64,000 nucleotides of DNA, taken from positions 86,237,950-86,301,949 of the forward strand of contig OZ026518.1 of assembly GCA_964019695.1 (NCBI GenBank). The letters are read 5' to 3'. A model generated the notes under the pieces. That model saw only the letters and a list, made by a program, of their open reading frames with translations. It ran no database searches and was not told the DNA's origin. Numbering within the stretch: position 1 is the first letter of the stretch; every line of letters begins with the position of its first letter. The DNA comes from Loripinus fragilis. Taxonomy: Eukaryota; Mollusca; Bivalvia; Lucinida; Lucinidae. The position numbers were made by a program, and so were the translations under genes. Of this stretch, positions 34,417-61,696 are shown piece by piece.

Positions 34417-36289
34417 TTACTTAGAATTGTATATTGTCAAAAGCACAATGCTGAATTCAGTGTGCTGGTCACTTGGGCCGCTTAAAATTTTACTATTTTC
34501 GCTTTTTAATTGGCAATTTTGTTGTCCTTCACCACCATCTTGGAAATAATATGTAAAGCTGTAATAGAATTTTCGTAATATTTGTTTAATGCCATAATTC
34601 TATTTTTCACTATTGCAATTAATATTAAACATCCTAAGGTATATTGAATTAAATAATAACATATTTTAAAAAGTACAAAAAGTAATTCCACTAATTTTTA
34701 ATTTTACGAATAAATTATTACTTAACTGAGTGTAGCTTTGTCTTTTCATATTTATTTGGTGACTCTCGGATATTATCGTTGAATGTTTCCGGCTGTCCAC
34801 GACAGCTGTTTTGAAAGCATGAAACTGATAATTTGAAGCAAAATTGACACACCGATACCCTAAAAATGCTTCCTTTACACAAAGGAGATCGAGAATACAA
34901 AGGCCCAACACTATTTGGCAAAATATCAGGATGGATGAGGTAAATATTTCATAAACAGATGTCACGTCTCCCCACCCGGCATCTTCTCAATACCCGTAGA
35001 AAATACTTCAATTAAAGAATAAGAAAACACTTAAATTAAATAATATTCCTTCCTACAAGTGCAAGTTTGATACTGATCGCATATCCCTCCGTGTCTGCAG
35101 GTCTCGGAAATCTGTTGAAGACCTGCGCTCCCCAGTGAGGGCTGAGGGCTACGTTCTTTCAAGCATCCATTGATACTGGAAAACTGCCTTACGACTGGCT
35201 GAATGCAGACATAGCACCTGTATACATGAAAAGAGATGCTCACCTACCAGAAAACTACAGACTAGTTTCGCTCACCTTTGTTTCCTGTAAACTCCTAACA
35301 CATCACAGCCTCTATAGCTCAGTTGGTAGAGCGTCCTTTTTAAGAGCGGGAGCTCGTGGGTTCGAATCCCGTGACCGCAACATACCAAAGATGTAAAAAT
35401 GGTTTAAGCAGCTCCCTTGCTGACGCTCCCATATGAAGGGGTTTTGCGAGGAAGAGAGAGTAAGGAAGGTAAGTATCTGTTAAAGATATTGTTTTGTCCC
35501 AGAATAGCTCGTGAGCTAATGTTGTCTATATTACATTATAAGCTATGTTTAATAAAGCTTCTGTATCTTTATTTTTATTTGCAAACACATCCTCGACCAT
35601 CTCGAACGAAAAAAAATCCTGACGACACTAAACCATGGCTTCAGATCCAACTATTACTGTAAGACCCAACTACAGTACAGCTCCGGAGGTTTTTCATGAC
35701 CATTTTGCAAGCTTTTGTTACGTCTACATTGTGCGACACGAAGTTTAAGAAATCATGCCAATCAAGTGCCCAGCATTCCATGTGCAGCCCATGTCATCTA
35801 AGCTCGAATTGTTTGACAAGTACGAAGACACACTAAAGAAATGTTGGTTATCGATGAGCCTGCGCATGTTGCAGTCAGGTTGCAATTACTTGAAATGAGT
35901 TCTATCACAACACCTAACCAAACAATCTCGAATGTTTGCACAAGGTACAATATTTTAAGAGCTCTTAAAGTCTTTTTAGGAAAAATATTGGCGATTTTTA
36001 CCGATATGGGACCATGAAAAAATTTAGTACGGTAATTGCGTGTAAACGGAATCGTTTCGATTTCTAGAATTCGTGTAAACGTTTACAAAATTTCGTAAAC
36101 GTGGATAATAAGACACTGTGTGGCTGCTTTGGGAGATAACGGAGATTGTACATGTACCTGATACTGAGTAACGGTTTGAGGCGAAACCCCTGTGCAATTT
36201 TACACAGTGTACTGCATTAGGAGAAAGTGATATTCTAGTGAAATTTTGAAATTGTGATGCTGAAGCATTAAATATTGATGGGTTAAATA
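34417..36289. promoter_or_regulatory. Divergent upstream region of NADK2, possibly also SLC30A7
   Basis: Sequence upstream of the NADK2 ATG should hold its promoter and 5' UTR. No TATA motif at a convincing distance was found. The SLC30A7 first exon may also lie between here and 42456, but no MLPLSIKDDE-like coding stretch was found. Contains the S3 SINE at 35309. Confidence 0.35.
35309..35440 (+). mobile_element. tRNA-Lys-like SINE (S3)
   Basis: CCTCTATAGCTCAGTTGGTA gives an A box and GGGTTCGAATCCCGTGACC a B box, with CTTTTTAAG in the anticodon position. The acceptor stem does not pair (GCCTCTA against GACCGCA), so it is not a working tRNA. The tail AGCAGCTCCCTTGCTGACGC is typical of bivalve tRNA SINEs as I know them. 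Confidence 0.75.
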
Positions 36290-37235
36290 CAGGTCAACCT
36301 CGCTATCTCCAAGTCCAAGGGAATGGCGAAAATACTTCGAGTTATCCGAAGTTGGACATAAGCAAAATGTGACGTCACCCCAATATGATGTACATGTATG
36401 ATGTACATGTTCAATTTCTCCAAGACATACTTTTGCAGTACATGTGTAGTCAAACTGTTCCTAAGGAAACCGGATTGAAATGAAGACAAAATAAATTCAC
36501 GTTAGTTTGTTTTATTTCCACTTTAATTACGTTGTGGACCGCCATAACGCCACAGCCTTAGCAAGGGATAAACAATATTGCGGAAACTGCGATTTTTTAA
36601 ATTACTGGTAATGAATAGGGAAATGGTGAAAACAGGCTTTAATTATTGAAATTTCCAATTTTTTCAAGAGAATAAACAAACATAAAAACCAAACAAAGTT
36701 GTATAAGTAAAGACTGTCGAAAATATCTCATCAAAGGACACCAATAAACAACAGTAAGATTTGAATGGCACCACTAATTTTCTGATGTTCAAATCAAGCA
36801 CGCCTGGGTTGTTATGCATTGTCAAGGTCAATCGATGCAATTATTTATACACAAACAGCTGATCAATGAACAATGGCCACCTCCACGCTATAACTAATTG
36901 GCGATTACCCGCAACAATGGATTATACTGGGCTGAATTAAAGGCTCATAATTGTTTGATGTCTGAAGGTTGATTACTTTGTTTGACATTCAGATTGTTTA
37001 ATTTTTTTGACCAACACAAAATTTACTTAGAAACAAGTAGTGGTAAAGAAGCCTAAAACTAATTTTCAGGAATGAAAAACCAGTTCGATATAGCCGAGAT
37101 TTCGTGATAACCAAGTTCGACATAAACAGGTTAGAAATACAAAGCAATATAGGGGAAATGCTCAGGAATGGATGATCACTTCGACATATGTCGTGTATTC
37201 GAGATAAGCAAGTTAAACATAGCGAGGTTGACCTG
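36290..37235. mobile_element. Second copy of the pogo/Tigger-like element (inverted)
   Basis: Terminal CAGGTCAACCTCG and CGAGGTTGACCTG flanked by TA. The interior matches the copy at 30258 in reverse orientation (for example AAACAGCTGATCAAT). About 946 bp, no coding capacity seen. Confidence 0.88.
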
Positions 37236-37805
37236 TATTATGTTTCATTTTATCTTCTGACATACCAATCTGCATTTTGCATATCAAATGAAAATTGCTA
37301 AACTTATGTCTCATAGTATACACTGGACCATCCTGACTTAACTGTATCTACCTTTATGGAAAATTCCATTGGTCTTAAAATGTTAAAATAACTTTAATTG
37401 CCTTGAGAGGGCAAATAACAAGACTAGGTCATTGAACAGACTGCGCGTATGTATGTTGTTGCAACTGTATGAAGATGGTTTTGTGGAATCCCTTTCTTGC
37501 AATGATTATATTTAGCAACTGGCAGCAATCCAATAACAGCTGATTATATTTAGCAACTGGCAGCAATCCAATAACAGCTGGTGTTGGAATAAGTGTGTGT
37601 GTACTGGGAGGTATTTATAGCTTATCAGTTGGTGATCAGTTTGTGGTTAGTAATGCCATTAAAACTTCAAGTGGCTGGTTCTACTGCTGTAATTAATGAC
37701 CCTTCCCTCAGAATTCTTAGGGAAGCTTTAATAGTTGAAATAAACTAGACCTTGATGTCAAAGAGAAAAGAGATCATATCATCATCATCATAATCGGATT
37801 TTTGA
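37236..37805. other. Intergenic, no gene supported
   Basis: Between the pogo-like element and the retrotransposon 3' end; contains the 38-bp tandem duplication. CTAGACCTTGATG at 37745 is inverted at 41361-41373 on the far side of the retrotransposon. Confidence 0.5.
37504..37579. repeat. Perfect tandem 38-bp duplication
   Basis: GATTATATTTAGCAACTGGC and the next 18 bases occur twice without difference, at 37504-37541 and 37542-37579. Confidence 0.95.
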
Positions 37806-39785
37806 TTAACGTGCAGGTGCAGGGGCATCATCCACATCACTGGGCCCCTTTCCAGGTAACTGGCTAGCTGCACGCATAGCAGATCTCACACCTGATCTCC
37901 AGGTGCTCCTTTCTTGAGGGTCAACTGTGGTGAGCTTCCACTCACGGCAGTCTTTCTCTGTCAGTTTCTTCCATGTTTGCTTGGGCCTCCCTGCCCCCCG
38001 CTTGCCGTCAATCTGCATATCATATGCTGTTCTGATTGCACCATTCGAACATGCCACATGCCCAAACCAGCGAAGCCTTCTCTCTCTCAAAATGAGGTCG
38101 AGGTCCTCAAGCTGAAGCTTTGCCAGTAGCTCGCTTGACCTTACCCTGGCCACATCCTCTGGCTTGATACTGCAGATCTGTCTGATCATGGCCCTATCAT
38201 TGCGTTGCAAGCGCTGCAGGTTCATCTTGGTAAGTGGCCAAGTTTCACTGGCATGGAGCATGGCGCTCCGCACGCAAGAGCTGTACACATGACCACGGGT
38301 CTTGTAAGAGAGGTGGCGGGAAGTGAGAACTGGTAGTAGCTCCCTGAACTTCTTCCAGGCGGTTTTCACACGAGTAGTGACCGCCATTTCACAGCCTCCA
38401 CCAGCAGAAAGCATGTCACCTAGGTAGCAGAAGGAAGCTATCACCTCAAGCTTATCAGGTCCGACCTGGACTTCACTCTGTGGTCTGCCGTCAATAGGGC
38501 GAGCATTTCCCATGCACCGTGCACACCTATAATCAGGATTTGGTGTCAGTCGTTGTAGCCCACTGCATTTCTTATGCACCCAAAGTTTGCAGCCATTGCA
38601 GTAGATACTGTTGTTGCCTACTCCTGTACGAAAGACAGCGCATGGGTATTCGCCTGAACTCTGCAAGAGGTCCAGGCCTGTACCACAGATCATGACCTTT
38701 GTCTTTCCTGCATTTACCCTCAATCCCTTCTTCTCCATGGCTTCTTTCCATATCAAGAGCCTCCTGACACATTCCTCTAGGGAGTCAGCAATGATGACAA
38801 GATCATCTGCATATAGGTCCTCCCAGGGAACACCAGCCCGAAACTCACGTGACAAGGCCTCCAGCACAATGATGAAGAGCAAGGGACTGAGTACGGATCC
38901 CTGATGGACCCCGACCTTCACCCCAAACTCTTTGCTGAAACCCTCGCCAACACGAACCCGGCTTCGTGCATTAGCGTACATTCCCTGGACTAACCGCACA
39001 ATCCATTCCTCAACGCCTAGCTTTCTCAGGGCCCACCAGATAACCTTCCGAGGGACACGGTCAAATGCTTTCTCTAGGTCCACGAAGGCCATATAAAGCC
39101 TCTTGTTCACTGCTAGGTATTTCTCCTGCAGCTGCCGGACCACAAAGATTGCATCTGTAGTGCCTCTTCCTGGGACAAAGCCAATCTGGGAGTCGTCAAT
39201 AGACACCACCTGTCTTATGAGACCATCGACAATCCTCTCTAGGATCTTCATGGCCTGCTCAGTCAGCTTGAAGCCTCGATAGTTGCCTCTATCCAAAGCA
39301 TCACCCTTGTAAAGGCAAACAATGAAATTTTCCTCCGAGTCAGTTGGGACCTTGCCATCACAGATAATCGCAGTAGCAAGATCTCGGATCATGGTGGCAC
39401 CTGTATCACCTGCTGCCTTGATCATCTCCACCACTATGCCTGATGGACCTGCAGCTTTGCCCGACTTCATCTTTGAGATGGCCTTCTTCACCATGTCAAT
39501 AGTGATTGGGATAGGCGGGCCTTCTAACGATGGTTCATTGGACAGGTGATCAGGGTCCCAGTCAAATTCAACGTTGAGATGCCTTTCATAATGTTCAGCC
39601 CATGCATTCTGCTTTGCCTCCTCGCTCATTGACATTTCCCCAGTGTCATTTTTCATTGGCTTGTCGCCTACAACATCAACATTCTCTTTCCTCATCTGGT
39701 TGGCGAGGCGGAAGATATCAGACGACTTGTGGTCAATGCCCTCATAGACCACCTTGTCTGCTTCGTGGCGTGCATGGTGCACCAC
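37806..39785 (-). pseudogene. Retrotransposon reverse transcriptase half
   Basis: 659 residues open after the TGA, in the same frame as the endonuclease. The polymerase palm motifs run from YRGFKLTEQAMKILERI to YADDLVIIADS. The PHD-like finger and the tail GAGRPKQTWKKL follow. The RT active-site residues all look intact. The N-terminus at 39785 is just the first Met after the stop, not a biological start. Confidence 0.88.
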
Positions 39786-39842
39786 ATGTCTGGAGATGCG
39801 CTTGGCAGTGTTATATGATGCTCGTGTGCATTTGCCAGCCTT

Positions 39843-41075
39843 TCATGCTTTGAAAGCTTGGCGCTTGGCTGTGATGGCATCATCTACTTCCTTATTCCAC
39901 CACCAAGTTTCACGTCGCCATCGGTGGGGCTTTGTTGTGCCGCACACCTCCTCTGTTGTCTTCAGCAAACCTGTCTTGAGTTTCGCCCAGATTTCCTCAG
40001 TAGTAGTAGCCGCTTCAGTTTCCACAGCGGGCACATGTGCCTTGAAGACTTCCTGGAATCGGCTACATGTTTGAGGATCTCTGAGCTTCCACACTTTTGG
40101 ACGTGGGGTGAATTTGCGCTTGATTTGGGGCGGCATATCAATCATCATGTCGCACACAAGGAGCTGATGCTGCAGAGCAACCTCCTCTCCAGGAATCACC
40201 TTCACATCCATAACAAGTTTGCGCAGGCTCTTTCGAAATAACATGAAGTCTATCTGGGTTGCTGTATTACAGGACCTGTATGTTATGAGGTGACTGTCAC
40301 GTTTCTTGAAACATGTGTTACCGAGGAAAAGGTCATATGCTAGTGCATATTCCAGGATCCTCTCACCCTCACTATCAGGGTCTGGCTTGCCATACCCATA
40401 GCCTCCATGAACTTCTTTGTAACCGGAGCCTGTACTGCCTACATGGCCATTCCAATCACCACATGGGATGAGGAATTCCGATGCTGGGATCATTGCAGTC
40501 ACGGCCCTAAGTTGGTTGTAGAATAGATCCTTTACAGAATCACTGAGACCACACTGTGGGGCATAGACAGACAGAAGACAAAGCACCCGCTGACCGACTA
40601 TGATCTTCACCAGGATAATCCGGTCGGAGACTCGCTTGACCTCAAATACCTTCTGTATCCACTTCTCCACCACAAACACTCCAACACCAGCAGTACCCTT
40701 GTTGTTTCCAGACCAGAACAGTTTGTACCTTGAGTCTTTGCCCGTTATTATACGGCAATGACCACCCCGGTATCTGGTCTCTTGGACACAACAAAGGTCT
40801 ACTTTTCTACGAGATAGTGTTTCCACCACCTCGCAGACCCTCCCTTTTAGAGTGTTCACATTTAGAGTGCCCACCCTGAAATTTCTCAGATGCTTACAGG
40901 ATTTGCCGCAATGGCCCGACCCTGCCCCCCACACCTGAGAGGGGGCCAAGCCGGAGATGCCACTGACAGAAATCTGGTTTCTGCCAGCATTGTCTAACGT
41001 GACTTCATTTGTTGATTCTGCCATGATTGTTTTTGGAACTAATGTTTTTCTGGGATCGCCTGTCCTAGCTGACAT
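39843..41075 (-). pseudogene. Retrotransposon endonuclease half, ends at premature TGA
   Basis: 410 residues. The endonuclease/exonuclease/phosphatase fold residues can be followed: Asn in TLNVNT, Glu in VQETR, Asp-x-Asn in GDWNG, Asp in QIDFML and a late His in QHQLLVCD. After a Trp-rich segment ending AKRQAFKA the frame meets TGA and then continues open as KAGKCTRASYNTAKRISR into the polymerase. The most economical explanation is a point mutation rather than two genuine ORFs. Confidence 0.85.
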
Positions 41076-41290
41076 CCCAACTCAGATCTATGACGGCCTC
41101 TGAGATTCCGCCGTTCCCGCACTCGGGCAGTGTGCCTTGCCGTTGTTCTTATACAGAGTCGTCCGCCAAGCCACAATAGCTAGGATGCCAAACCATCGGT
41201 GTGTAGATGGCTGCCATCTAGCTCTGTCACCCAGGCTGTGGCAGCCTCTTAACCCAGAGGTGGAGGTGCAGTTTAACGGCATACCCAGGA
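41076..41290 (-). other. 5' untranslated part of the retrotransposon
   Basis: GC-rich sequence with no extension of the reading frame lies between the ATG at 41075 and AT-rich flank near 41290. It probably holds the internal promoter of the element. The exact left end is uncertain because no clear target duplication was found. Confidence 0.5.
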
Positions 41291-41379
41291 CCCATGAGAT
41301 GAGACTAGCTATATGAAATCAAATTATACTGAATGAAAAGTAAAGTAAAATTGATGAAAACATCAAGGTCTAGGAGCTA

Positions 41380-42425
41380 GACTATGATGCTTTGAACTCA
41401 GTTGAAAATAAGAAAGTTCTTGTTGTTCGCATTGATAACAATCTAACCTGGTCTATTCATATTAATTTTATTGCTAAGAAAATTTCTTCAAATCTGTGGC
41501 TATTATCCAAATTGAAGGACTATTTATCCACCAAACACAGAGCACAATTTAACATAACATATATTCAACCCACATTGACTATTGTTCTACAATATGGGGA
41601 GGAACATCTCAATATAATCTAAACAGAATTTATAGGTTACAAAAAAGAGCTGTTAAAATCATTGTAACTTACCAATATGATTACATTGCCAACAGTATGG
41701 ATGAGCTTAAAATTTTAAAGATATGTAAACACATTTTCCTCAGGAAAGCTAAATTATGTTTAAAGTTTCTAAATCTGTCCTACCCTCATATGTAAATGAA
41801 ATGTTCTCTTTTCGACCTTTTAATGAAACGCTTCAGTCTCTAAGATCAACAGGTGAATTGGATTTTTATACTCCAAGGCCACAAAAAGAAATTTTCAAAC
41901 AAAGCTTAATTTATTCAGGTCCAGTCATTTGGAACAACTTACCAGACTGTTTAAAGAATTAAGAAACTGTTGATTCTTTTCATAGACATTGTATTAATTG
42001 GATGAAATCCAGTCTATCTTTCAATTTTTGAAACTGATATAATTATATGTCCATATGAACATAATTTTAAGTGTAAAATTGTGAATATGTTTTGTTCCCC
42101 AGTTTTATTATTTAGTTTGGTGCTCATTAGAAGCCTCTCATTGAGACGCTTCTTTTGAGAACATGTGTGTAGATAAAATTGGTATAACTAATCCTTCTTA
42201 ATCTATCTAGAGGTATGATATCTAAAATACTTATTTAAAAAAAAGTGTGCCTGTGTGTATGTTAGCTTGAAAGTGTTCCATGATGTTTGTATTATCATGT
42301 ATACGTGTAAATCATCTTTGTATTTTATACTTGTATTATTTTTTGTGGTAGTTCATAGAGGGCCTCATGGAAGATTAGCTTTATTTTCACTAAATGTGTT
42401 ACCCTCTGAAAATAAAGACTATTAT
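41380..42425 (+). pseudogene. CR1-like LINE tail (RT C-terminal region, 3' UTR, ATT repeat)
   Basis: Frame pieces read VLVVRIDNNLTWSIHINFIA, KKISSNLWLLSKLKDYLSTK, RLQKRAVKIIVTYQYD and GPVIWNNLPDCLKN with frameshifts between them. These are the conserved late RT region of CR1/jockey-like LINEs. The element ends in GAAAATAAAGACT followed by an ATT microsatellite at about 42417-42433. It stops only some 25 bp before the first SLC30A7 exon found. Confidence 0.85.
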
Positions 42426-42456
42426 TATTATTAATGTAATTTTTTGCATGTTTCAG

Positions 42457-58532
<16,076 letters not shown>

Positions 58533-58558
58533 CATGATTTTGTGATGGACAGAATGTA

Positions 58559-58769
58559 TTCAACCCTTGTGGGGCCACCGAAAATTTGCAGCAGACGGCA
58601 TTTTCAAAATTTTGCTGCTTCTTTAAGAAACCAAATTAGGATTGACATTTTATGAGAATCGTCTGCTAGCAGATGATTCACATAAAATGCCAAGCCTTAT
58701 TTTCGTCGAAAATGAAGAAATGTTGTCATAAAATTGTCGTCTGCTGCAGTCATGATCTTTGAGGGTTAC
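58559..58769. mobile_element. TTAA-type MITE (F3a), copy 3 in SLC30A7 3' UTR
   Basis: Starts CAACCCTTGTGGGGCCACC and ends TTGAGGGTTACA; the TTAA sites are mutated. The inner palindrome ATGAGAATCGTCTGCTAGC is retained. It begins about 30 bp after the SLC30A7 stop. Confidence 0.78.
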
Positions 58770-58847
58770 ATTCAGCTGACAAGTGCAATACTGCCATTAT
58801 CATAGAAGGTGCTTCTGGGAATTTTAATATTCCTGATAAGTACACAG

Positions 58848-59037
58848 GTCCAGATACGCAAACTTTCTGAGCGTAAAATTGCGATTGTTTTCTTATTTAT
58901 CAATTTAAACATGTGTTTTGGTTGCTCAAAAGAACTATCTCATTGAGATGGTTCTTTTGAATTCCCACAACATATGTTTTGGTTGAGAATTATAAGAAAG
59001 TTAATTTCAAATTTTGCGCTTTTATCTGGAGGCCTGT
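58848..59037 (-). mobile_element. Foldback MITE FB1, copy 13
   Basis: AGGTCCAGATACGCAAAC and core CTCAAAAGAACTATCTCATT, downstream of the SLC30A7 stop. Confidence 0.82.
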
Positions 59038-59122
59038 AATATAATAGTAGCAGGGTGCTTCTGGGATTATACAATTTTTGGATTGTAGGTGGACTTCTGA
59101 GATAAGTCCCGAATAGTACATA

Positions 59123-59290
59123 GGCCCAGATGAGCTAATTTGTTGAGTGTAGAAATGTGACTATTTTCCTATCCATCCATTTAAACATGTTTTTTGGGTA
59201 CTCATTGAGACAGTTCTTTTGAATACCCACAACATATGTTTTCGTTGAGAGATAAGAAAACTATTTTATAAGTACACATTTACTCTGTAA
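59123..59290 (-). mobile_element. Foldback MITE FB1, copy 14
   Basis: GCCCAGATGAGCTAATTTGT and GACAGTTCTTTTGAATACCC; one core arm is missing. Confidence 0.75.
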
Positions 59291-59605
59291 TACTAGTAGC
59301 AAAGTGCTTCTGGGATTGTACAAGTCACAGCTTTCTCGAGTTAGTCCTAAATAGTAGCAAGGTGGATGCTGACCATGGTGGAGGGAGCATAGCTGAAAAC
59401 TGCTCATGCATGGGTGATCTAGGACTTTCCATGTTAAATGTTAGGGGCCAATATGGGTCCATTCTCAACAGAAAAAAATAAGGCATTTTCCCATATTTTG
59501 AGAGAATGCTTTCCAAAATGTTGACATTCAGCAGTTTGTATACTGTGACCCTGAATTTAGAAGGTATATGTCTGATGCAAGCAGGTTTTGCCTAAATCTA
59601 CTTGT

Positions 59606-59807
59606 GGGAGCGCAGTGGCTCGGTGGTAGAGTGCTTGACTCGAGACCGGGGGCAGCGGGTTCGAGCCTCACCGGCGTCACTGTGTTGTGGTCCTTGAGCA
59701 AGACACATTTATCCTAGCTTAGTACTGGTTCAACCCAGGAAGACCCGTTCCTGTTTAACTGAAAGATTGTTGATGGGACGTAAAGAATCAAATCAAAAAA
59801 CAAAACA
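59606..59807 (+). mobile_element. tRNA-derived SINE (S1), copy 6, young insertion
   Basis: Full-length with an intact B-box-like GGTTCGAGCCTCACC. Perfect 12-bp target duplications AAATCTACTTGT at 59594-59605 and 59808-59819. Confidence 0.93.
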
Positions 59808-59825
59808 AAATCTACTTGTTTGATT

Positions 59826-60020
59826 TTACTCAACCTGCCAGTAAGATCTTTTGTCGTCTGTTGATAACCTTTGCAAATAGTTTGTACTCAGATTGGGCCC
59901 AACACACTGTTGTTTTCTGATCTGGATTCAAGCTAATTGACACTGATGGCATTCCTGAAAGATTTTAAAAAAAAAAAGTTTGGAAAACAAATCAGTAGAC
60001 GACAAAACATCATTAAAAAA
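59826..60020. repeat. Degraded F3c-like MITE
   Basis: CTTTTGTCGTCTGTTGATAA, CAGATTGGGCCCAACACACT and GTAGACGACAAAACATC follow F3c order; the TTAA ends are lost. Confidence 0.65.
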
Positions 60021-60096
60021 TTTCCCAGGATTCTGAGAGATAAAAAGTGTCAATACTTTAAAATCTATAATTGCTTTGTTAAATATTGGCGAAAGC

Positions 60097-60324
60097 TTAA
60101 CCCTTATCCAGCCAATATTTTTATTCTGAAAATGTCTGCTTTTTACGTCTGCTGCACATATTAAAATTAATTTTCTTCAGACTATTTCAAACTGTATGAA
60201 TCCTGATCAGACTGCTCCTTTGGGAGCAGTCTGATCTGGGTTCATATTGTTTGCAGAAGAGGGTACCATGGTACATAAGCAGATGAGAGAGCAGATGGCA
60301 ATTGTATGGCGGGAAAAGGGTTAA
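60097..60324. mobile_element. TTAA-flanked MITE (F3g), copy 2
   Basis: TTAACCCTTATCCAGCCAAT to GGCGGGAAAAGGGTTAA, palindrome GATCAGACTGCTCCTTTGGG. Confidence 0.86.
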
Positions 60325-60419
60325 AACATTAGCGCAATCATTTAGTTTAACTATGCCTTACGGTTTATTACATTATGACCAGACTCAGGGTTCCCAGGAG
60401 CTCTGGAAATCATGGAAAA

Positions 60420-60790
60420 CCTGAAAAATCAGGATAAAAAGTTCCATGCATGGAAAAATCATGGAATTTGAAAAAAACCTGAATAAGCATGGAAAATCAT
60501 GAAATTTTGTGGAAAAAAATGGACAAAACCACCAGTAGACAGAAAACTAGCTGTCAGACACACAAAACTTGTGTGTCTGACAGCTAGTTTCTGGCTACTG
60601 GTGGTTTCACGTTTTAATTATTTCAAAATGCATGGATGGTCTACAAGCATGCTTATTTAAATACATTACTGTTGCTGCATTCCACATTTATGCTCTGCCT
60701 GGTGAAGATGCCTTTAAAAGGGGAGGTTGGAGGCCATACATTAAATAGTCATGGAAATTACATTGTTGATTATGGAAAAATAATGGAATT
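60420..60790. repeat. Interspersed repeat with central perfect hairpin
   Basis: ACCACCAGTAGACAGAAAAC and AGCTGTCAGACACACAA are inverted as TTGTGTGTCTGACAGCTAG and GGCTACTGGTGGT at 60529-60607. Outer parts repeat TCATGGAAAA-type motifs. Confidence 0.75.
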
Positions 60791-60954
60791 GTGTTTTTTG
60801 AATTTTTGTGGGAACTCTGCAGACTATATTTGGACCACATATTGAGTATTAAAAGTTTGCATGCTTTATAGTTTTACTGGTGTTATATTTGGCATTCTAT
60901 TGCATTTGCCAATGTAACACAAGGTCTTATTGGATAATGTCATAAATTTGTGAA

Positions 60955-61295
60955 AGTATATCCTGCGATAAACCGGTGCAAACTCAATGTCTTTACCTAA
61001 CGTTGCTTTTCATTGGCTAACAAGTGGTTTTATGCAGCTTACAAGTGGTTTAATGCAGCTGGCAGCCGCTGGATATAGGCGCAACATACAATGTCTTTTT
61101 GAAGGAAATACTATTAGTGCATTAGAATGGGGATAACCATATTAAAAAAAAATCATTTGGGTAGGTATATTGTCAAATATATGTTCCGAAATCACGTTTT
61201 ACTGCTCCTCTGACGCGTCGTCGTAAAAATAAATTTCTGACTGTATATCCTCCCCAAATGAAAATTTTGAAAATGGTTATGCCTTAATTGTTAGC
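60955..61295. repeat. Palindromic repeat family F5, copy 2
   Basis: GTATATCCTGCGATAAACCG, then GGGGATAACCATATT and GAAAATTTTGAAAATGGTTA arms around GACGCGTCGTCG. Confidence 0.78.
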
Positions 61296-61494
61296 AAGGA
61301 CAGTGGATGCTTTAGCTCTCAAACTGTTGTTATTTAGCTTATTTTTTTAGGAATATTTATTTATTGTCAGCATTTTATAGCACATCACTAAGTATTCAAA
61401 CAGGTTATGTGTGTTCACAGAAATTAAATTCATCTTGTTCAGCCATTATAGTTTTTGATGCAACACATTAATACTTGCTTTAATAGTATATTAG

Positions 61495-61555
61495 TTCAAC
61501 CCAGGAAGACCCGTCCCAACATAACTGAAAACCATAGCAGAACTTGTTGATGGTG
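61495..61555 (+). mobile_element. S1 SINE fragment
   Basis: TTCAACCCAGGAAGACCCGT and TTGTTGATGG from the SINE body, interrupted; no head. Confidence 0.65.
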
Positions 61556-61696
61556 TTTTTCTGATACCATAGCAACTAGGTATTTAGCTAAGGACTGATT
61601 CGAATAACTCAGAAAGTTAAGTTCACTATTTTATCTTATTTTCCTTAAAGATTTGGACAGATAGGCCAGAGCAAATAGTTTTAACCCAGATCAGTA

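Larger units (their letters stand above)
37806..41075 (-). mobile_element. Non-LTR retrotransposon, nearly intact, one internal TGA
   Basis: One reading frame of 1090 codons, broken only by a TGA at 39843-39845. The first part (41075-39846) is an apurinic-type endonuclease, with GTLNVNTLKGR, CVQETRYRG, CGDWNGHVG and IDFMLFR. The second (open from 39785) is a reverse transcriptase with MAFVDLEKAFDRV, VHQGSVLSPLLF and catalytic YADD. A Cys/His finger follows (GCKLWVHKKC), then a C-terminal RLRWFGHV motif. In this copy the finger's second Cys is Phe (CAVF). The 3' end is a short TGA/ATG simple repeat. The architecture resembles RTE/BovB-like elements, whose endonucleases are often labelled craniofacial development protein 2; clade not proven. 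The GC content is higher than its surroundings. Plus-strand frames over it are shadows. Confidence 0.95.

Noticed and set aside
35309..35381. Possible functional tRNA-Lys
   Set aside because: The A and B boxes are good but the acceptor stem does not pair, and a SINE-type tail follows.
38572..40241. Several frames on both strands over the retrotransposon
   Set aside because: Shadows of the endonuclease/RT frame, whose GC-rich codons leave other frames open.
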